From NCBI RefSeq assembly GCF_000373265.1, contig NZ_KB890766.1:342594-406593 (forward strand): a stretch of 64,000 nt of DNA. The letters run 5' to 3'. The translations under genes and the position numbers were made by a program. Below the pieces are notes generated by a model. It did not search any database and had not been told where the DNA came from. It saw only the letters and a list, made by a program, of their open reading frames with translations. Positions 51,312 to 60,844 of the stretch are shown here, one piece after another. Every line of letters starts with the position of its first letter. The first letter of the stretch is position 1. Source of the stretch: Pontibacter roseus DSM 17521 (GTDB taxonomy: Bacteria; Bacteroidota; Bacteroidia; Cytophagales; Hymenobacteraceae).

Positions 51312-52730
51312 TTATACATCCCACCACAACGGCTCTGACAGCACTGGACTGTTAGGCGTGTTGGGGTTCTTGCTGGCTTCGCCCTGAGGGTATGCCAATC
51401 GGCGTATGAACGTTGGAAGGGCTGCGTTGGCAGGCAGTGTGAAATCCTTGTACTGGTAATTGAAGCGGCGGGCATCATTCCAGGCCTCGGGGTTGAGGTA
51501 GGTTACCACGTACTTCTCCTTGAAAATCAGGTCGAGCGTCAGGTTGCTTGCACCCACGCCCACAGCCGGATTCGAAATGTAGGATTCGCGCTCAGCGGCT
51601 GGCACGCCAAGCTTGTCCATGTGCGCCCGGATACCTGCCAGGTAGGCGTCGTAGGCGCGGGTACGGTCACCAGCTCTGAAGGCTGCCTCTGCTTCAATGA
51701 ACTTCATCTCAGCATAAGAGGCAATGATAATAGGAGACAAGTCGCCTGTCAGCGGAGAGTTGCGCGAGATGTATACCTCGTCCTTCACTGTGTTGTTGGC
51801 CGGGCCCACGTTGCCTACGCCATTTGGAGTGCCCACATAAGTGCCAGTCACCGTAGGGTCCGTGATGCGGGATATGCGGGGGTCCACCACGCCATAGGTA
51901 GTGCCATTGAGTTGATTCACCAACTGCTCCGATAGCCAGCCGCCCAGTATGAGGGAAGCATTGCTTTGTGCCACGGCAGCCCAGGGGTTTCGAAGCGCAA
52001 AAACGGCCATCTCCGCGTCATCCTCATTGGACTTGTAGGAGCTCTCAACAGCGCTCAGTACAGCCGCCGGGTTATAAGACGCTTGCTTGCTGACCTTGTT
52101 GAGCATCCTTGCTTTGAAGGCATTGGCTGTCATAATCCAAGCGTCTTTGTCACCGCCATGGATCAGGTCGTTATCCTCATCCAACGCAATCCTGGAGTCG
52201 GTTTTCTGCAGCTCGGCTATACCTTCGTCGAGCAGGCGAAGCGCCTCCGCATACAGCTCTTCCTCCGTGTCAAAGTCAGGCGTCAAGGTAGTGTTGTCGA
52301 AGGCTTGCGAATAAGGTGCATCGCCCCAGAGGTCTGTCACCAGGCTCAGGTGATAGGACATCAGGATGTTGGCCACACCCACGTAATCCGAGGCGCCTTC
52401 TTCCATACCTTTCTGCTTCATGTCATAGATGTCGGCCATGGCCAGGTATAGCGCATCCCAAGTGCCTGTGAAGTCTGTCACCTGGTAGGTATCGGTGCCA
52501 CTGCCGGCTGTAGGGCTGGCCAGGTGCTGCACAAAAAAGGAGGTGGTGGCAGCCACACGCTGGCTGTTCAGGCCAGTCTTGTGCGTAGCAGTAGACAGCA
52601 TGGCGCTGAGCGGAGGACTAGATACCAGGTTCGGGTTTTCGTCCAGGTCAAAATAATCTTCGCAGCTTTGAAAAGTCATCGCAGCCCCTATCATGGTAAA
52701 GGCGAGTGCGTATCTAATTATCTTTCTCAT
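51312..52730 (-). CDS. SusD/RagB-family outer-membrane lipoprotein
   Basis: A 472-residue surface lipoprotein with lipobox TFQSC (Cys23) and an all-helical TPR-like SusD fold. Motifs include DLDENPNLVSSPP, the GDAPYSQAFDN segment, AFKARMLNKVS and FIEAEAAFRAGDRTRAYDAYLAGI near the C-terminus. It is of the shorter SusD-like class. It partners with the TonB-linked barrel encoded 15 bases upstream, binding the substrate at the cell surface. No glycoside hydrolase or peptidase is linked, so the ligand (glycan or peptide) is unknown. Confidence 0.95.
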   Translation of the reverse strand: MRKIIRYALAFTMIGAAMTFQSCEDYFDLDENPNLVSSPPLSAMLSTATHKTGLNSQRVAATTSFFVQHLASPTAGSGTDTYQVTDFTGTWDALYLAMADIYDMKQKGMEEGASDYVGVANILMSYHLSLVTDLWGDAPYSQAFDNTTLTPDFDTEEELYAEALRLLDEGIAELQKTDSRIALDEDNDLIHGGDKDAWIMTANAFKARMLNKVSKQASYNPAAVLSAVESSYKSNEDDAEMAVFALRNPWAAVAQSNASLILGGWLSEQLVNQLNGTTYGVVDPRISRITDPTVTGTYVGTPNGVGNVGPANNTVKDEVYISRNSPLTGDLSPIIIASYAEMKFIEAEAAFRAGDRTRAYDAYLAGIRAHMDKLGVPAAERESYISNPAVGVGASNLTLDLIFKEKYVVTYLNPEAWNDARRFNYQYKDFTLPANAALPTFIRRLAYPQGEASKNPNTPNSPVLSEPLWWDV

Positions 52731-52745
52731 AATATTTCTCTCTTT

Positions 52746-55700
52746 TTAGAACCCAAGGTTCAGGGTGAACAGGTAGCTTCTCACAGCCGGGTAAGTGAAA
52801 CCAGCAAATCCATCCACGTTGCTGCCGCTCGGGTTGGAGCTGTTTTCCGGGTCAAATCCTGAGTAATCCGTAGACAGCCACAGGTTGTTGCCAGTCAGGG
52901 AGACGGAGGCGTTGCGAATGAAGATGTCCTCAAACCACTGGCTCGGCATGGCATAGCTGAGCGTCAACGAACGTAGCCGCACCCACGAAGCATCTTCCAC
53001 AAACTCCTCTGAAACGCCTCTATGGAAGCGGCGATAGAAGCCATCTCCGTAGTTTATGCCGTCTGGACCCACTCCCTGGCCCAGCCATACCTGCTTGGTG
53101 TTAGGCGTACCGTCGGCCAGAACGCCCTCAAACACCTTGAACTCATTGCGGTTCTCGGTATAGTCGGCTATGCCGAAGGCAGAGAAGAAGTTACCCATCT
53201 GGTTGTACTTCTCATGGCCTATGCGGGCGTCTAAGAGGGCAGTCAGGCTAAGGCCTTTGTAAGAGAAGGTGTTGGTGAAGCCTCCAATCCAATCGGGCTG
53301 TGAGTTGCCCAAAATCTTCTGGGTGGAGAGGGGTGCCCGTACCGGGAAGCCATCTGGACCAATCAGCAGCGGCCTGTTCTCGTCAATGAACAAAGGGTCT
53401 TCCTCGTCGCCCGGCCCATAGTAGCGCTGCCAGCTAGAGCCGTAGATGTTGCCATAAGGCTGCCCAGGTATAAGCTTCATGGTGACGGTAGAGCTGAGGT
53501 AACCGAACTGAGAAGCGTACGGAATCTCCTCCAAGCCCTCGCGGATGCTCAGAATCTTGTTACGGTTGGCCGAGAAAATCAGCTTGGAGTCCCAGGTGAA
53601 GTCGTTCGTTCTGACAGGGGTCGCATTGAGTACTATCTCTACACCTTTGTTGCGCATCTCACCGGAGTTCACGGCAGCACGCACGAAACCCGTGGAAGCG
53701 GCCACATCAATCGGCAGAATCTGGTCGGTGCTCAGCGAGTAATAATACGTGAAGTCGAAGCCCAGGCGGTTGTCCAGGAACGACATCTCCAGACCGGCCT
53801 CGTAGGTATCGGTGAATTCGGGACGCAGGTCTACGTTACCCAACAGGGCAGCGCGGGTGAACCCGGTATAACCCGTCGGGAAGCCGGAGTAAGGCGAGAA
53901 CCCAGATGAGATAGAGTACCTGGGAGCGTCTTTACCAATCTGGGCGTACGACAGTCGCAGCTTGCTTTGGTTGATGAACGACGGCAACCCGAAATGCTCT
54001 GAGAATACATAACTCAAACTCACTGAAGGGTAGAAGAAGGAGTTGTTAGACTTGCTCAGGGTGGAGGTGATGTCGTTACGTCCAGTCAATGTCAGGAACA
54101 GGAAGTCCCGGTAATCAACGGAGGCTTCTCCGAAAATACCCATCAGCCTATACTCTGACTGGTCCTGTCTGGCGGTGAGCAGGCGGGCGTTGCGCAGGTC
54201 AAAGTAGTTGAATACGGTAAGTTCATCGCCTTCCGCACCAAAGCTTCTCACCCGCTCATCGTAGAGTTCGTGGCCCAGACGGAACGTCGTGTTGAAGTTC
54301 TCGCCAAAACTGGTGGTCGCGGTCGCAATGAAGTTGGAGTTGATAGAGCGGAACTTGGTAGTATACTCATACACGAAGCCCTGCCCGTTGTCTTCCAGCA
54401 CCCGCTCATCAGCAAAGCCACGTATACCTGGCGCCGTGCGTGTTCGGTCGTCGGTGTAGTTGTCCAAGCCGATGCGATAGCTCAGGTCCAGCCATTTGAG
54501 CGGGGCGTAGCCCAGGTGCACACTGCCGATGAACCGGTTCACGTCATCTTCCATCTGGTTGGTGGAGGCTGCATAAATTGCGTTATCGTTGCCGTAGCTT
54601 AGCATGGTGCCGTCGGGTTTCTTATAGTCCTCCACGTCCCAGCGTGGTGACCAGTAGCTGAGCATCTCGTTGAAGCGGTCAGCATTATAGCGCATACCCC
54701 CAGATTTGGAGAAGTTGAAGTTGGCACCCGTCCGTACTTTGTCACTCAACTTTACATCGGTGTTAAGGCGGGCAGAAAAGTTCTCGAAATCTGTGAAGGG
54801 CAGCACGCCTTCGTGCTTCAGGTGGGAGAGGGAAGAGAGGTAAGTGATGGTCTCGTTGCCCCCCGAGAAAGACAGCGAGTTCCGGAACTGGTGGCCCATT
54901 TCATAGGCATCCTCAAAGTGTTTGTAAAGTTTTTCAGGGTGTGTCGGGTCGAGACTGCGTGCCTCTTCCACCGTTGGTCCCCAGGAGGGCCAGAAACTGG
55001 CGGGGTCGTACACGCCGGTGTAGCCCTGGGTATAGGTATCCTGCGTCTTTGGGAATTTGTTCACTTCCTCTAAACCGGCTGTGCTGGTTAAACTCACCCG
55101 CAAAGCACCTGATTCACCTCTCTTGGTGGTGATGACCACCACACCGTTCGCTCCTCGTAGGCCATAGAGCGCTGTGGCTGCACCACCCTTCAGCACGTTG
55201 ATACTCGCGATGTCATCCGGGTTGATATCGGCCAGGCGGTTACTCATGCCCCTGAGTTCAGCGCCTGCGCCGAAGGTGGAGGTGGAGTTGTCCATCAGTA
55301 CCCCGTCAATGACGAAGAGCGGCTGGTTGGGGCGGGTAGGGTCAATGGAGTTGATGCCCCTGATTTGGATGCTAGTACCCTGCCCCGGTGCACCACCCGT
55401 ACTCGATATGGTAGCACCGGCCACTTTGCCCTGCATGGCATTGAGCACGTTGGGCTGTCGGTGCTGTGTTAGCTCCTCAGACTCCACCTGCTGTGCGGCA
55501 TAGCCCAGTGCCTTTTTCTCTCGGGTAATGCCCAAGGCAGTCACCATCACCTCGCCCAGCTCCTGGGCATCGATGGCCAGCGTCACGTTGACAGTGGACT
55601 GGGTGCCTACCGGTACCTCCTGTGTCTGATAACCCAGAAAGCGGAACACCAAGGTGGCGTTGTTGTCGGGTACGTTAATCTCGTAGTTGCCTTCGGCGTC

Positions 55701-55871
55701 TGTTGAGACACCGGCTGTAGTGCCCTTGACCACCACGCTGACCCCAGGCATACCTGTGCCTGTGTCTGCGCCCGTTACCTTTCCGCTCACTTGCCTTTGC
55801 TGGGCCAGGGCGGTGGAGGCCCAGCAGATGTGGAGCAGTAACATGACGAATAAAGTAAAGGTGTTTTTCAT
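52746..55871 (-). CDS. SusC/RagA-family TonB-linked outer-membrane transporter
   Basis: A 1041-residue TonB-dependent barrel. After a signal peptide come a CarboxypepD_reg-like domain (QVSGKVTGADTGTGMPGVSV), the plug domain with GKVAGATISSTGGAPGQGTS and QIRGINSID, and a 22-strand-type barrel ending in the aromatic FTLNLGF. It imports oligomers captured by SusD using TonB energy. It is the first gene of a two-gene operon with susD. Confidence 0.97.
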   Translation of the reverse strand: MKNTFTLFVMLLLHICWASTALAQQRQVSGKVTGADTGTGMPGVSVVVKGTTAGVSTDAEGNYEINVPDNNATLVFRFLGYQTQEVPVGTQSTVNVTLAIDAQELGEVMVTALGITREKKALGYAAQQVESEELTQHRQPNVLNAMQGKVAGATISSTGGAPGQGTSIQIRGINSIDPTRPNQPLFVIDGVLMDNSTSTFGAGAELRGMSNRLADINPDDIASINVLKGGAATALYGLRGANGVVVITTKRGESGALRVSLTSTAGLEEVNKFPKTQDTYTQGYTGVYDPASFWPSWGPTVEEARSLDPTHPEKLYKHFEDAYEMGHQFRNSLSFSGGNETITYLSSLSHLKHEGVLPFTDFENFSARLNTDVKLSDKVRTGANFNFSKSGGMRYNADRFNEMLSYWSPRWDVEDYKKPDGTMLSYGNDNAIYAASTNQMEDDVNRFIGSVHLGYAPLKWLDLSYRIGLDNYTDDRTRTAPGIRGFADERVLEDNGQGFVYEYTTKFRSINSNFIATATTSFGENFNTTFRLGHELYDERVRSFGAEGDELTVFNYFDLRNARLLTARQDQSEYRLMGIFGEASVDYRDFLFLTLTGRNDITSTLSKSNNSFFYPSVSLSYVFSEHFGLPSFINQSKLRLSYAQIGKDAPRYSISSGFSPYSGFPTGYTGFTRAALLGNVDLRPEFTDTYEAGLEMSFLDNRLGFDFTYYYSLSTDQILPIDVAASTGFVRAAVNSGEMRNKGVEIVLNATPVRTNDFTWDSKLIFSANRNKILSIREGLEEIPYASQFGYLSSTVTMKLIPGQPYGNIYGSSWQRYYGPGDEEDPLFIDENRPLLIGPDGFPVRAPLSTQKILGNSQPDWIGGFTNTFSYKGLSLTALLDARIGHEKYNQMGNFFSAFGIADYTENRNEFKVFEGVLADGTPNTKQVWLGQGVGPDGINYGDGFYRRFHRGVSEEFVEDASWVRLRSLTLSYAMPSQWFEDIFIRNASVSLTGNNLWLSTDYSGFDPENSSNPSGSNVDGFAGFTYPAVRSYLFTLNLGF

Positions 55872-56578
55872 AGTGTTTCCATTAAATTTCTGAATAGTGA
55901 ATGGGTGAAAAAGTATAAGGTCTTGGGGTGAAGCAGGGGCATACCTGAGAAGCAGCGCGCTTGCTGCTGATATCCGGAGAGCTGAGCTGCTTCGGAAGGG
56001 GAGGCTGTGTGTGTTCTACGAACCTGTCAAACATGCTTTTGCGACGCAAGAACAGTGACTGTGGCAGGTATTGGCTTAGAAATTCTCCGTTGGCTGCCAC
56101 TTTTCAAGTAGATTTAGATAGACTTTTATGTATATGAAAATTGGCAATAAATGTTTCATTATGAGCGGATTTGTTGCACAACCGCGCAACGAGGTAGTTC
56201 CAGGTGTGCCAATTCTTGCAGAAGTCCCGATATAATTGGCAGAGTCAGGTAGGTAACGTAGGTATGTAGCACCGTGTGATTTGGGTCTTCGGGAGCTTGT
56301 GATAGCTATGGAATCTTCGGATGCTATACTGGGGATTGTAGATAGTCGCTGAGTGTAGCTTGCGGATAGGGTAATGCTAGTAAATTATGATTTCGGGCAC
56401 TCACAGTGCTGAACGTCTGTGAATTAGGCAAACAACGTATAAGTCTGCTATAGAGGTCAACAATATTCAGATTTTTTGAAAAAATTTAGCTTAACTGCTT
56501 CTTTTTTAGGACGAAGCACCCGTTATTTACGTTAAAACCGGATATGTCCATTGTTACATAGCCAAACATAGACAACCC
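55872..56578. other. Intergenic stretch upstream of the SusC gene
   Basis: About 700 bases with no convincing gene or repeat. It should hold the susCD promoter in its left part. Composition is AT-rich toward 56460-56520. Confidence 0.5.
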
Positions 56579-56707
56579 ATGGAAACCATTGTTATCGTAT
56601 CGGTACTGGCGCTTTACGCCGTTGGCTACATGCTCTACTACATGTATGCCAAAGACGACTCCTCACGGAAGCGGAGACGCAAGTTCTACGACCAAATACG
56701 ACCTTAA
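56579..56707 (+). CDS. 42-residue membrane miniprotein
   Basis: An ATG at 56579 opens a 42-codon frame ending at TAA (56705-56707). The product METIVIVSVLALYAVGYMLY has one membrane helix, then YYMYAKDDSS and a very basic tail (RKRRRKF). Third-position GC bias resembles real genes in this window, and a terminator follows at 56748. It is short, so doubt remains. No function is recognised. Confidence 0.55.
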   Translation: METIVIVSVLALYAVGYMLYYMYAKDDSSRKRRRKFYDQIRP

Positions 56708-56747
56708 AAAGGTAGTGTAACGGTTCAGCAGCCTCCCCCAAACGCAA

Positions 56748-56784
56748 AACACGCCGCCCCCTGAAAGCCAGGAAGCGGCGTGTT
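56748..56784. terminator. Bidirectional terminator
   Basis: A 10-bp stem (56748-56757 with 56775-56784) followed by GATTTTC, between the miniprotein gene and the converging coiled-coil gene. Confidence 0.75.
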
Positions 56785-56809
56785 GATTTTCTGCGTATGG
56801 CGCCTTCGG

Positions 56810-57493
56810 CTAGGCGTGCACTTTCTTCTGCAGGGCGGCAATCTGCTCATTCAGCTCAGCCACCAGGTTCATCTCGGTCTGTAGTTCCCGCTTGATTTTC
56901 AGCTCGCGCTCGCGTGCGTTCTTCTTGTAGTCGTTGTATTCGCGGTCAATGTCCTCGTATTCTTTCTTCTTTTCGTCCGTCACCTTCTTGCTGCTCTTGT
57001 ATTGCGTGAAAACGATGCCCAGCACAATCAGTAGAAGGGCGATGATCGCGGTGTTGATGATGACGTACACTTGCTTGTGGACGTTCAAGCCGAGCACCGA
57101 GAGGTTGTTTACAGCGTCCTCGCTTTGCTGCACGGCGGCCTCTTTTTCAGCGTTGTCCTGCTTCAGGGCGGCCAGTTGCTTTTCCTGCTCTTCAATTTTT
57201 GTGCGGGCGGCAGCCAGGTCTTCGCGGGCGGCGTTTAAGTCCTTTATTTGCTTCTGCTCCGTCTGCTTGATGGTGGCCTGTACGCTCTGCCAGAAAGAGT
57301 TGAGCAGGCTTACGTTCACTACCTTATACTCCCTGTTCCCTTCGTTGTAGGAGTTAGATTTGGTCTTCAGTTCGTTGAACTGGCCCGAAAGGGAATTAAC
57401 AGCCTGATTGTCTTCTTTAGCTGTTCCTTGTGCCTGAGCTACTGGTGCTGAAAGTACCAGCGCAAACAGTAAGGGAAGAAAGAATGCTTTCAT
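56810..57493 (-). CDS. Coiled-coil membrane protein with signal peptide
   Basis: A 227-residue product: signal peptide (MKAFFLPLLFALVLSAPVAQA), an extracytoplasmic coiled coil (about 75-125, DLNAAREDLAAARTKIEEQ and similar), one membrane helix (about 145-168) and a second coiled coil at the C-terminus rich in Lys and Glu. The layout resembles tRNA-synthetase-like coiled coils only by composition; no family was recognised. It is a single gene, and a role in envelope organisation would be guesswork. Confidence 0.8.
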   Translation of the reverse strand: MKAFFLPLLFALVLSAPVAQAQGTAKEDNQAVNSLSGQFNELKTKSNSYNEGNREYKVVNVSLLNSFWQSVQATIKQTEQKQIKDLNAAREDLAAARTKIEEQEKQLAALKQDNAEKEAAVQQSEDAVNNLSVLGLNVHKQVYVIINTAIIALLLIVLGIVFTQYKSSKKVTDEKKKEYEDIDREYNDYKKNARERELKIKRELQTEMNLVAELNEQIAALQKKVHA

Positions 57494-58442
57494 GATGATT
57501 TGAATAAGGATAAAATTTGTACTGCGGTAAATATAGAAATAATAATTTTTTAAGAAAGCAACCTGTGAAATTTTGTGCTTGTAAACCTAAAACCTTCTTA
57601 GACTAACTTCATAATCTCCTCTTTTATTGCGAGGCACCTGCAAAACTTAGGCTAACTGGAATCTAAGCGGCAACAACACCGCCAAAAGCACTGCAATCAC
57701 ATTCCCGCACAACAGCCTGCGCCAGAAATAAGTTCTGTCGGTGACGTTTTAGAGTCTGTGTGCATCCAGGTATGGTGTTGATTACCAAATAGCTACCATG
57801 TAGGCTTGCAAAGGGCGACTAAGGATGTGGGGTGCATGTAAGGCCTTTAAATATACCCTAACTGGCCTGTTTTCCTGCATTTTTCCACTTTGGAATGGTG
57901 GTGCCAATAGGCAAGTCGATAAATCATTAAATGAGAATTGACAGGTATTTAAAACTAGCAATATGCTCTATCTCAGGGCAATGTGTAGGTGAACAAAGCG
58001 CAGTAGTAGCTAGAATCAGTGTTGCATGGCACGTTACCGGCTCATCAAACACGCGGAGCGATAAGGATGAAGAGGAGTAGGTATAGGGGTTTGAGAGGTG
58101 AGGGAGCAGCGACACTTTCAGGAAGAAGCCAATTCTTGTCCAATCCAGCACATAGGTATAGCTGCTCCTGTAGAATGGTATTGTCTATTGTATAGGGTTA
58201 AAGGTATACTCCAAACCGATAGTATTCCAAGGCTTTGCCTGGGAAGGTAGCATGTTGGTTCTCTTGAGTCATACTCAAGCACTAGCCCGGAACTTAGGCC
58301 TGGAGAAGTTACTCTTCAGCCTTTTTACAGCCGGGACAGCATCGCCTTGAAAACTGATGTACTTTTTACTCCAAGAGAAAGGATATGGAGTGAGGAGAAA
58401 GCCATTTTCAAGGCGATGCTATACTCGGTTTTGTAGTGAAGT
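57494..58442. other. Intergenic stretch with a 16-base inverted repeat
   Basis: About 950 bases without a convincing gene. Open frames are short and have no start signals. It includes the inverted repeat at 58338-58420. Confidence 0.5.
58338..58420. repeat. Long-loop inverted repeat
   Basis: Perfect 16-base arms (58338-58353 and 58405-58420, AGCATCGCCTTGAAAA and complement) enclose 51 bases, which themselves contain a nested ACTCC/GGAGT pair (58368-58372, 58387-58391). It lies just past the 3' end of the MBL-fold gene. Confidence 0.7.
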
Positions 58443-59213
58443 TTATCGCTGTTTCTCCGGATACCAGTTGCGTAACCTCACGTCGATGTTCTTGTCTCCG
58501 GCATTCACTTTCTTTTTGAAGGCTTCCACGTCGCTCAGTCCCTCCTGGCCGCGGTAGTGGTACGGGTATACGGTTTTCGGTTTGAACGCCAGCACAGCCG
58601 AGGCGGCTTGGTCCACGTCCATGGTATAAGGCAAGTTCATGCAGACGAATGCTACATCTATGTTGCGGAGAGCAAGCATCTCGGGGATGTCCTCGGTATC
58701 GCCGGAGAGGTAGATGTTCTTGCCACCTATCTCCAGTACATAGCCGTTGCCGCGTCCCTTTGGGTGCCTGGATTCTGCATCCTCGGGAAGGTTGTACATA
58801 GGTATGGCGGCAATGGCTATACCTAGCTGTTCCGTGTGCTTGTTGTTGGCCAACACAATCGCTTTCTGTTTGAGCGAGTCCGGAAGCATGTCTGCCACAG
58901 CCTGCGGCACTACCAAGGTAGCTTTGGAGGTGTTGATGGCGGACATGGTTTTCATATCGAGGTGGTCGCCGTGGATGTCTGTAATCAGAATCAGGTCCGG
59001 TGCGGCTATACCTGCAAAGGCCTCTGCCCCGCCGTAAGGGTCTACATAAATGGTCTTTCCGTTCCAGTTCATCACTACGGTGCCATGCAGCACAGGCTGA
59101 ATGGTGAGCGGCCCTTTGTTAGTGTCTATCTTATCTGTGGCTTTGTTCTGCTGAGCGGAGGCCACAAGTGCCAGTAGCAGGCAGAGGGAGGTTAGGAGTG
59201 TTTTGGCTATCAT
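58443..59213 (-). CDS. Secreted MBL-fold metal-dependent hydrolase (UlaG-like)
   Basis: A 256-residue exported protein (signal peptide about residues 1-20, cleaved after ASA). The metallo-beta-lactamase fold shows LHGTVVMNWNGKTIYVDPYG, the metal site ITDIHGDHLD and IYLSGDTEDIPEM, ending with YPYHYRGQEG. These match the UlaG-like/YtkL branch of unknown substrate range. It stands alone, 69 bases after an amidohydrolase gene in the same direction. Confidence 0.92.
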   Translation of the reverse strand: MIAKTLLTSLCLLLALVASAQQNKATDKIDTNKGPLTIQPVLHGTVVMNWNGKTIYVDPYGGAEAFAGIAAPDLILITDIHGDHLDMKTMSAINTSKATLVVPQAVADMLPDSLKQKAIVLANNKHTEQLGIAIAAIPMYNLPEDAESRHPKGRGNGYVLEIGGKNIYLSGDTEDIPEMLALRNIDVAFVCMNLPYTMDVDQAASAVLAFKPKTVYPYHYRGQEGLSDVEAFKKKVNAGDKNIDVRLRNWYPEKQR

Positions 59214-59281
59214 AGTTTCTGTGTTTTAGGTATAGATACAGGCACAACCGTCGGCCTGTCGATTTGTTCTGTACTCTTGGT

Positions 59282-60649
59282 TTAACGTTTCTCCAGTTTT
59301 TTCAGCTCCTGTTCGATGTAAGCCTGAGGCAGGTATACGCTGCCTGTTACGACTCCCGCTATGTTCCGGGTCTGGCTGATGTCTTGCAAGGGGTTGCCAT
59401 TCAACAGGATGAGGTCAGCTACGGCACCGACTTTTATTACGCCTAGGTCTGCGCGATTGAAGTACTTGCCGGTGTTTACGGTGCCGGTACGGAGGGCCTG
59501 GTACGGAGTCAGACCCGCATCTACCAGGTACTGCAGCTCCTGATGCGTAGAGATACCCGGTACATTGAACACCTGCGGGGCGTCAGAGCCCAGGAGCAGG
59601 CCTACGCCGTTCTCCTGGCAGTCTTTGATGAGCTTTCTCCGAAGCGCCACGTAGCGGGTCACGGCGGCTGGGTCGTACTGCGGGTTAGCCTGCAGCTTCT
59701 GTTTGGTGGCTACCCAGTTCTGTACGGTTTTGGGGTTCATGTACACCATCTCCGGCTTCTGGCCCAGTACCTCCGGCGACTCGGCCGGGGACATCCAACG
59801 CTCGGCCAGTGCCTGGGTCGGCACCACCCAGATGTTATTCTCGCGGAGCGCCTGCATGAGTTTGGGTATGCGGGTAGTATCGGCTTTGTCGCTGATGTAC
59901 ATGGCAAACAGGCCCGCCTCCTGTTCAGGTATGGCTTCTAGGTTGGGCACCAGGCTTTCGATAAAGCCATCCATATGGTCTATGGAGGCGTAACCGGCTT
60001 CAATGGCGCGCCACACGCCCACGTCATAGGATACGTGGCCGGCAAAAGGCATTTTCAGTTCGTTGGCCGTTTTGGAAATGGCCGCGAAACTTTCGGGGCT
60101 GAGTCCCGGGTGCAGCTTCAGAAAATCGTAGCCAGCCTGCTTTTGCTGCCGCACCATCTCGGCACCCGCCTCCGGTGTTTTGACGCTATTGCCGTTGAGC
60201 GAGGGGCCGGAGGTATAGAAGCGTGGCCCGAGAAGTTGCCCTTTCTGTAGCTGGTCGCGCAGTTCCAGGTGGAGCGGGTGGCCCAGCATGCCGCGTATGG
60301 TGGTGATGCCGTGCAGCGTGAACAGTTGCAGCACCTCCTTCATCGGCTCCATGTCATCCACAGGAGGCACGTGTGCATGCATCTCGGCCAGCCCCGGCAT
60401 CAGGTACTTTCCTTTGGCATCCACTACCAGGGCATCCTTTCCATATTTCACTTTCCCGGCGCTGCCCATAGCCGTAATCTTTCCGTTCTTCACCACCACC
60501 ACCTGGTTCTCCAGGACCTGCTCTTTCTCCATGGGTATCACATGGACTCCCCGAAACACAATCTCGCGACTACGGGAGTCAACCGGATTTTGAGCGGTAA
60601 CGCTCAGCGTAAGCAGGAAGAAGAACAGAAGAAGGTAAGGTTTTTTCAT
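59282..60649 (-). CDS. Secreted amidohydrolase
   Basis: A 455-residue exported enzyme. The ATG at 60649 is chosen, as it precedes a clean signal peptide (MKKPYLLLFFFLLTLSVTAQ); an earlier in-frame start at 60775 does not. The amidohydrolase barrel has MPGLAEMHAHVPP (metal histidines), FLKLHPGL (Lys/His), FAGHVSYDVG and GSDAPQVFNVPG (Asp), and the C-terminal GAVADLILLNGNPLQDI strand. It belongs to the imidazolonepropionase/prolidase-like group found in envelopes of Bacteroidota. The substrate is unknown. Confidence 0.93.
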   Translation of the reverse strand: MKKPYLLLFFFLLTLSVTAQNPVDSRSREIVFRGVHVIPMEKEQVLENQVVVVKNGKITAMGSAGKVKYGKDALVVDAKGKYLMPGLAEMHAHVPPVDDMEPMKEVLQLFTLHGITTIRGMLGHPLHLELRDQLQKGQLLGPRFYTSGPSLNGNSVKTPEAGAEMVRQQKQAGYDFLKLHPGLSPESFAAISKTANELKMPFAGHVSYDVGVWRAIEAGYASIDHMDGFIESLVPNLEAIPEQEAGLFAMYISDKADTTRIPKLMQALRENNIWVVPTQALAERWMSPAESPEVLGQKPEMVYMNPKTVQNWVATKQKLQANPQYDPAAVTRYVALRRKLIKDCQENGVGLLLGSDAPQVFNVPGISTHQELQYLVDAGLTPYQALRTGTVNTGKYFNRADLGVIKVGAVADLILLNGNPLQDISQTRNIAGVVTGSVYLPQAYIEQELKKLEKR

Positions 60650-60776
60650 GTCGGTAGGTTGAAAAGGTTCTCGTAGGATGTATGCTGAATACCTATACCT
60701 GAGCGGCAGGTATTTAAACGTGAAAAAACTGTAAAAGTAGGCGAGAGGCGCCTGCACCAGGTATAGCCAAAGCAAA

Positions 60777-60801
60777 AAGGCACCTGTCGTTCAGGTGCCT
60801 T
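60777..60801 (-). terminator. Terminator of the ABC transporter operon
   Basis: A perfect 10-bp stem (60777-60786 with 60792-60801) with a 5-base loop. Read on the minus strand it is followed by TTTTTGCTTT, closing the ATPase gene at 60845. Confidence 0.85.
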
Positions 60802-60844
60802 CGTGATTGAGGTGCAACAGATGTATACCTACAGGTGAAGCGAA

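Noticed and set aside
57927..58151. 74-codon frame on the minus strand in the gap after the coiled-coil gene
   Set aside because: Weak start context, no recognisable features, and composition like the surrounding noncoding DNA.
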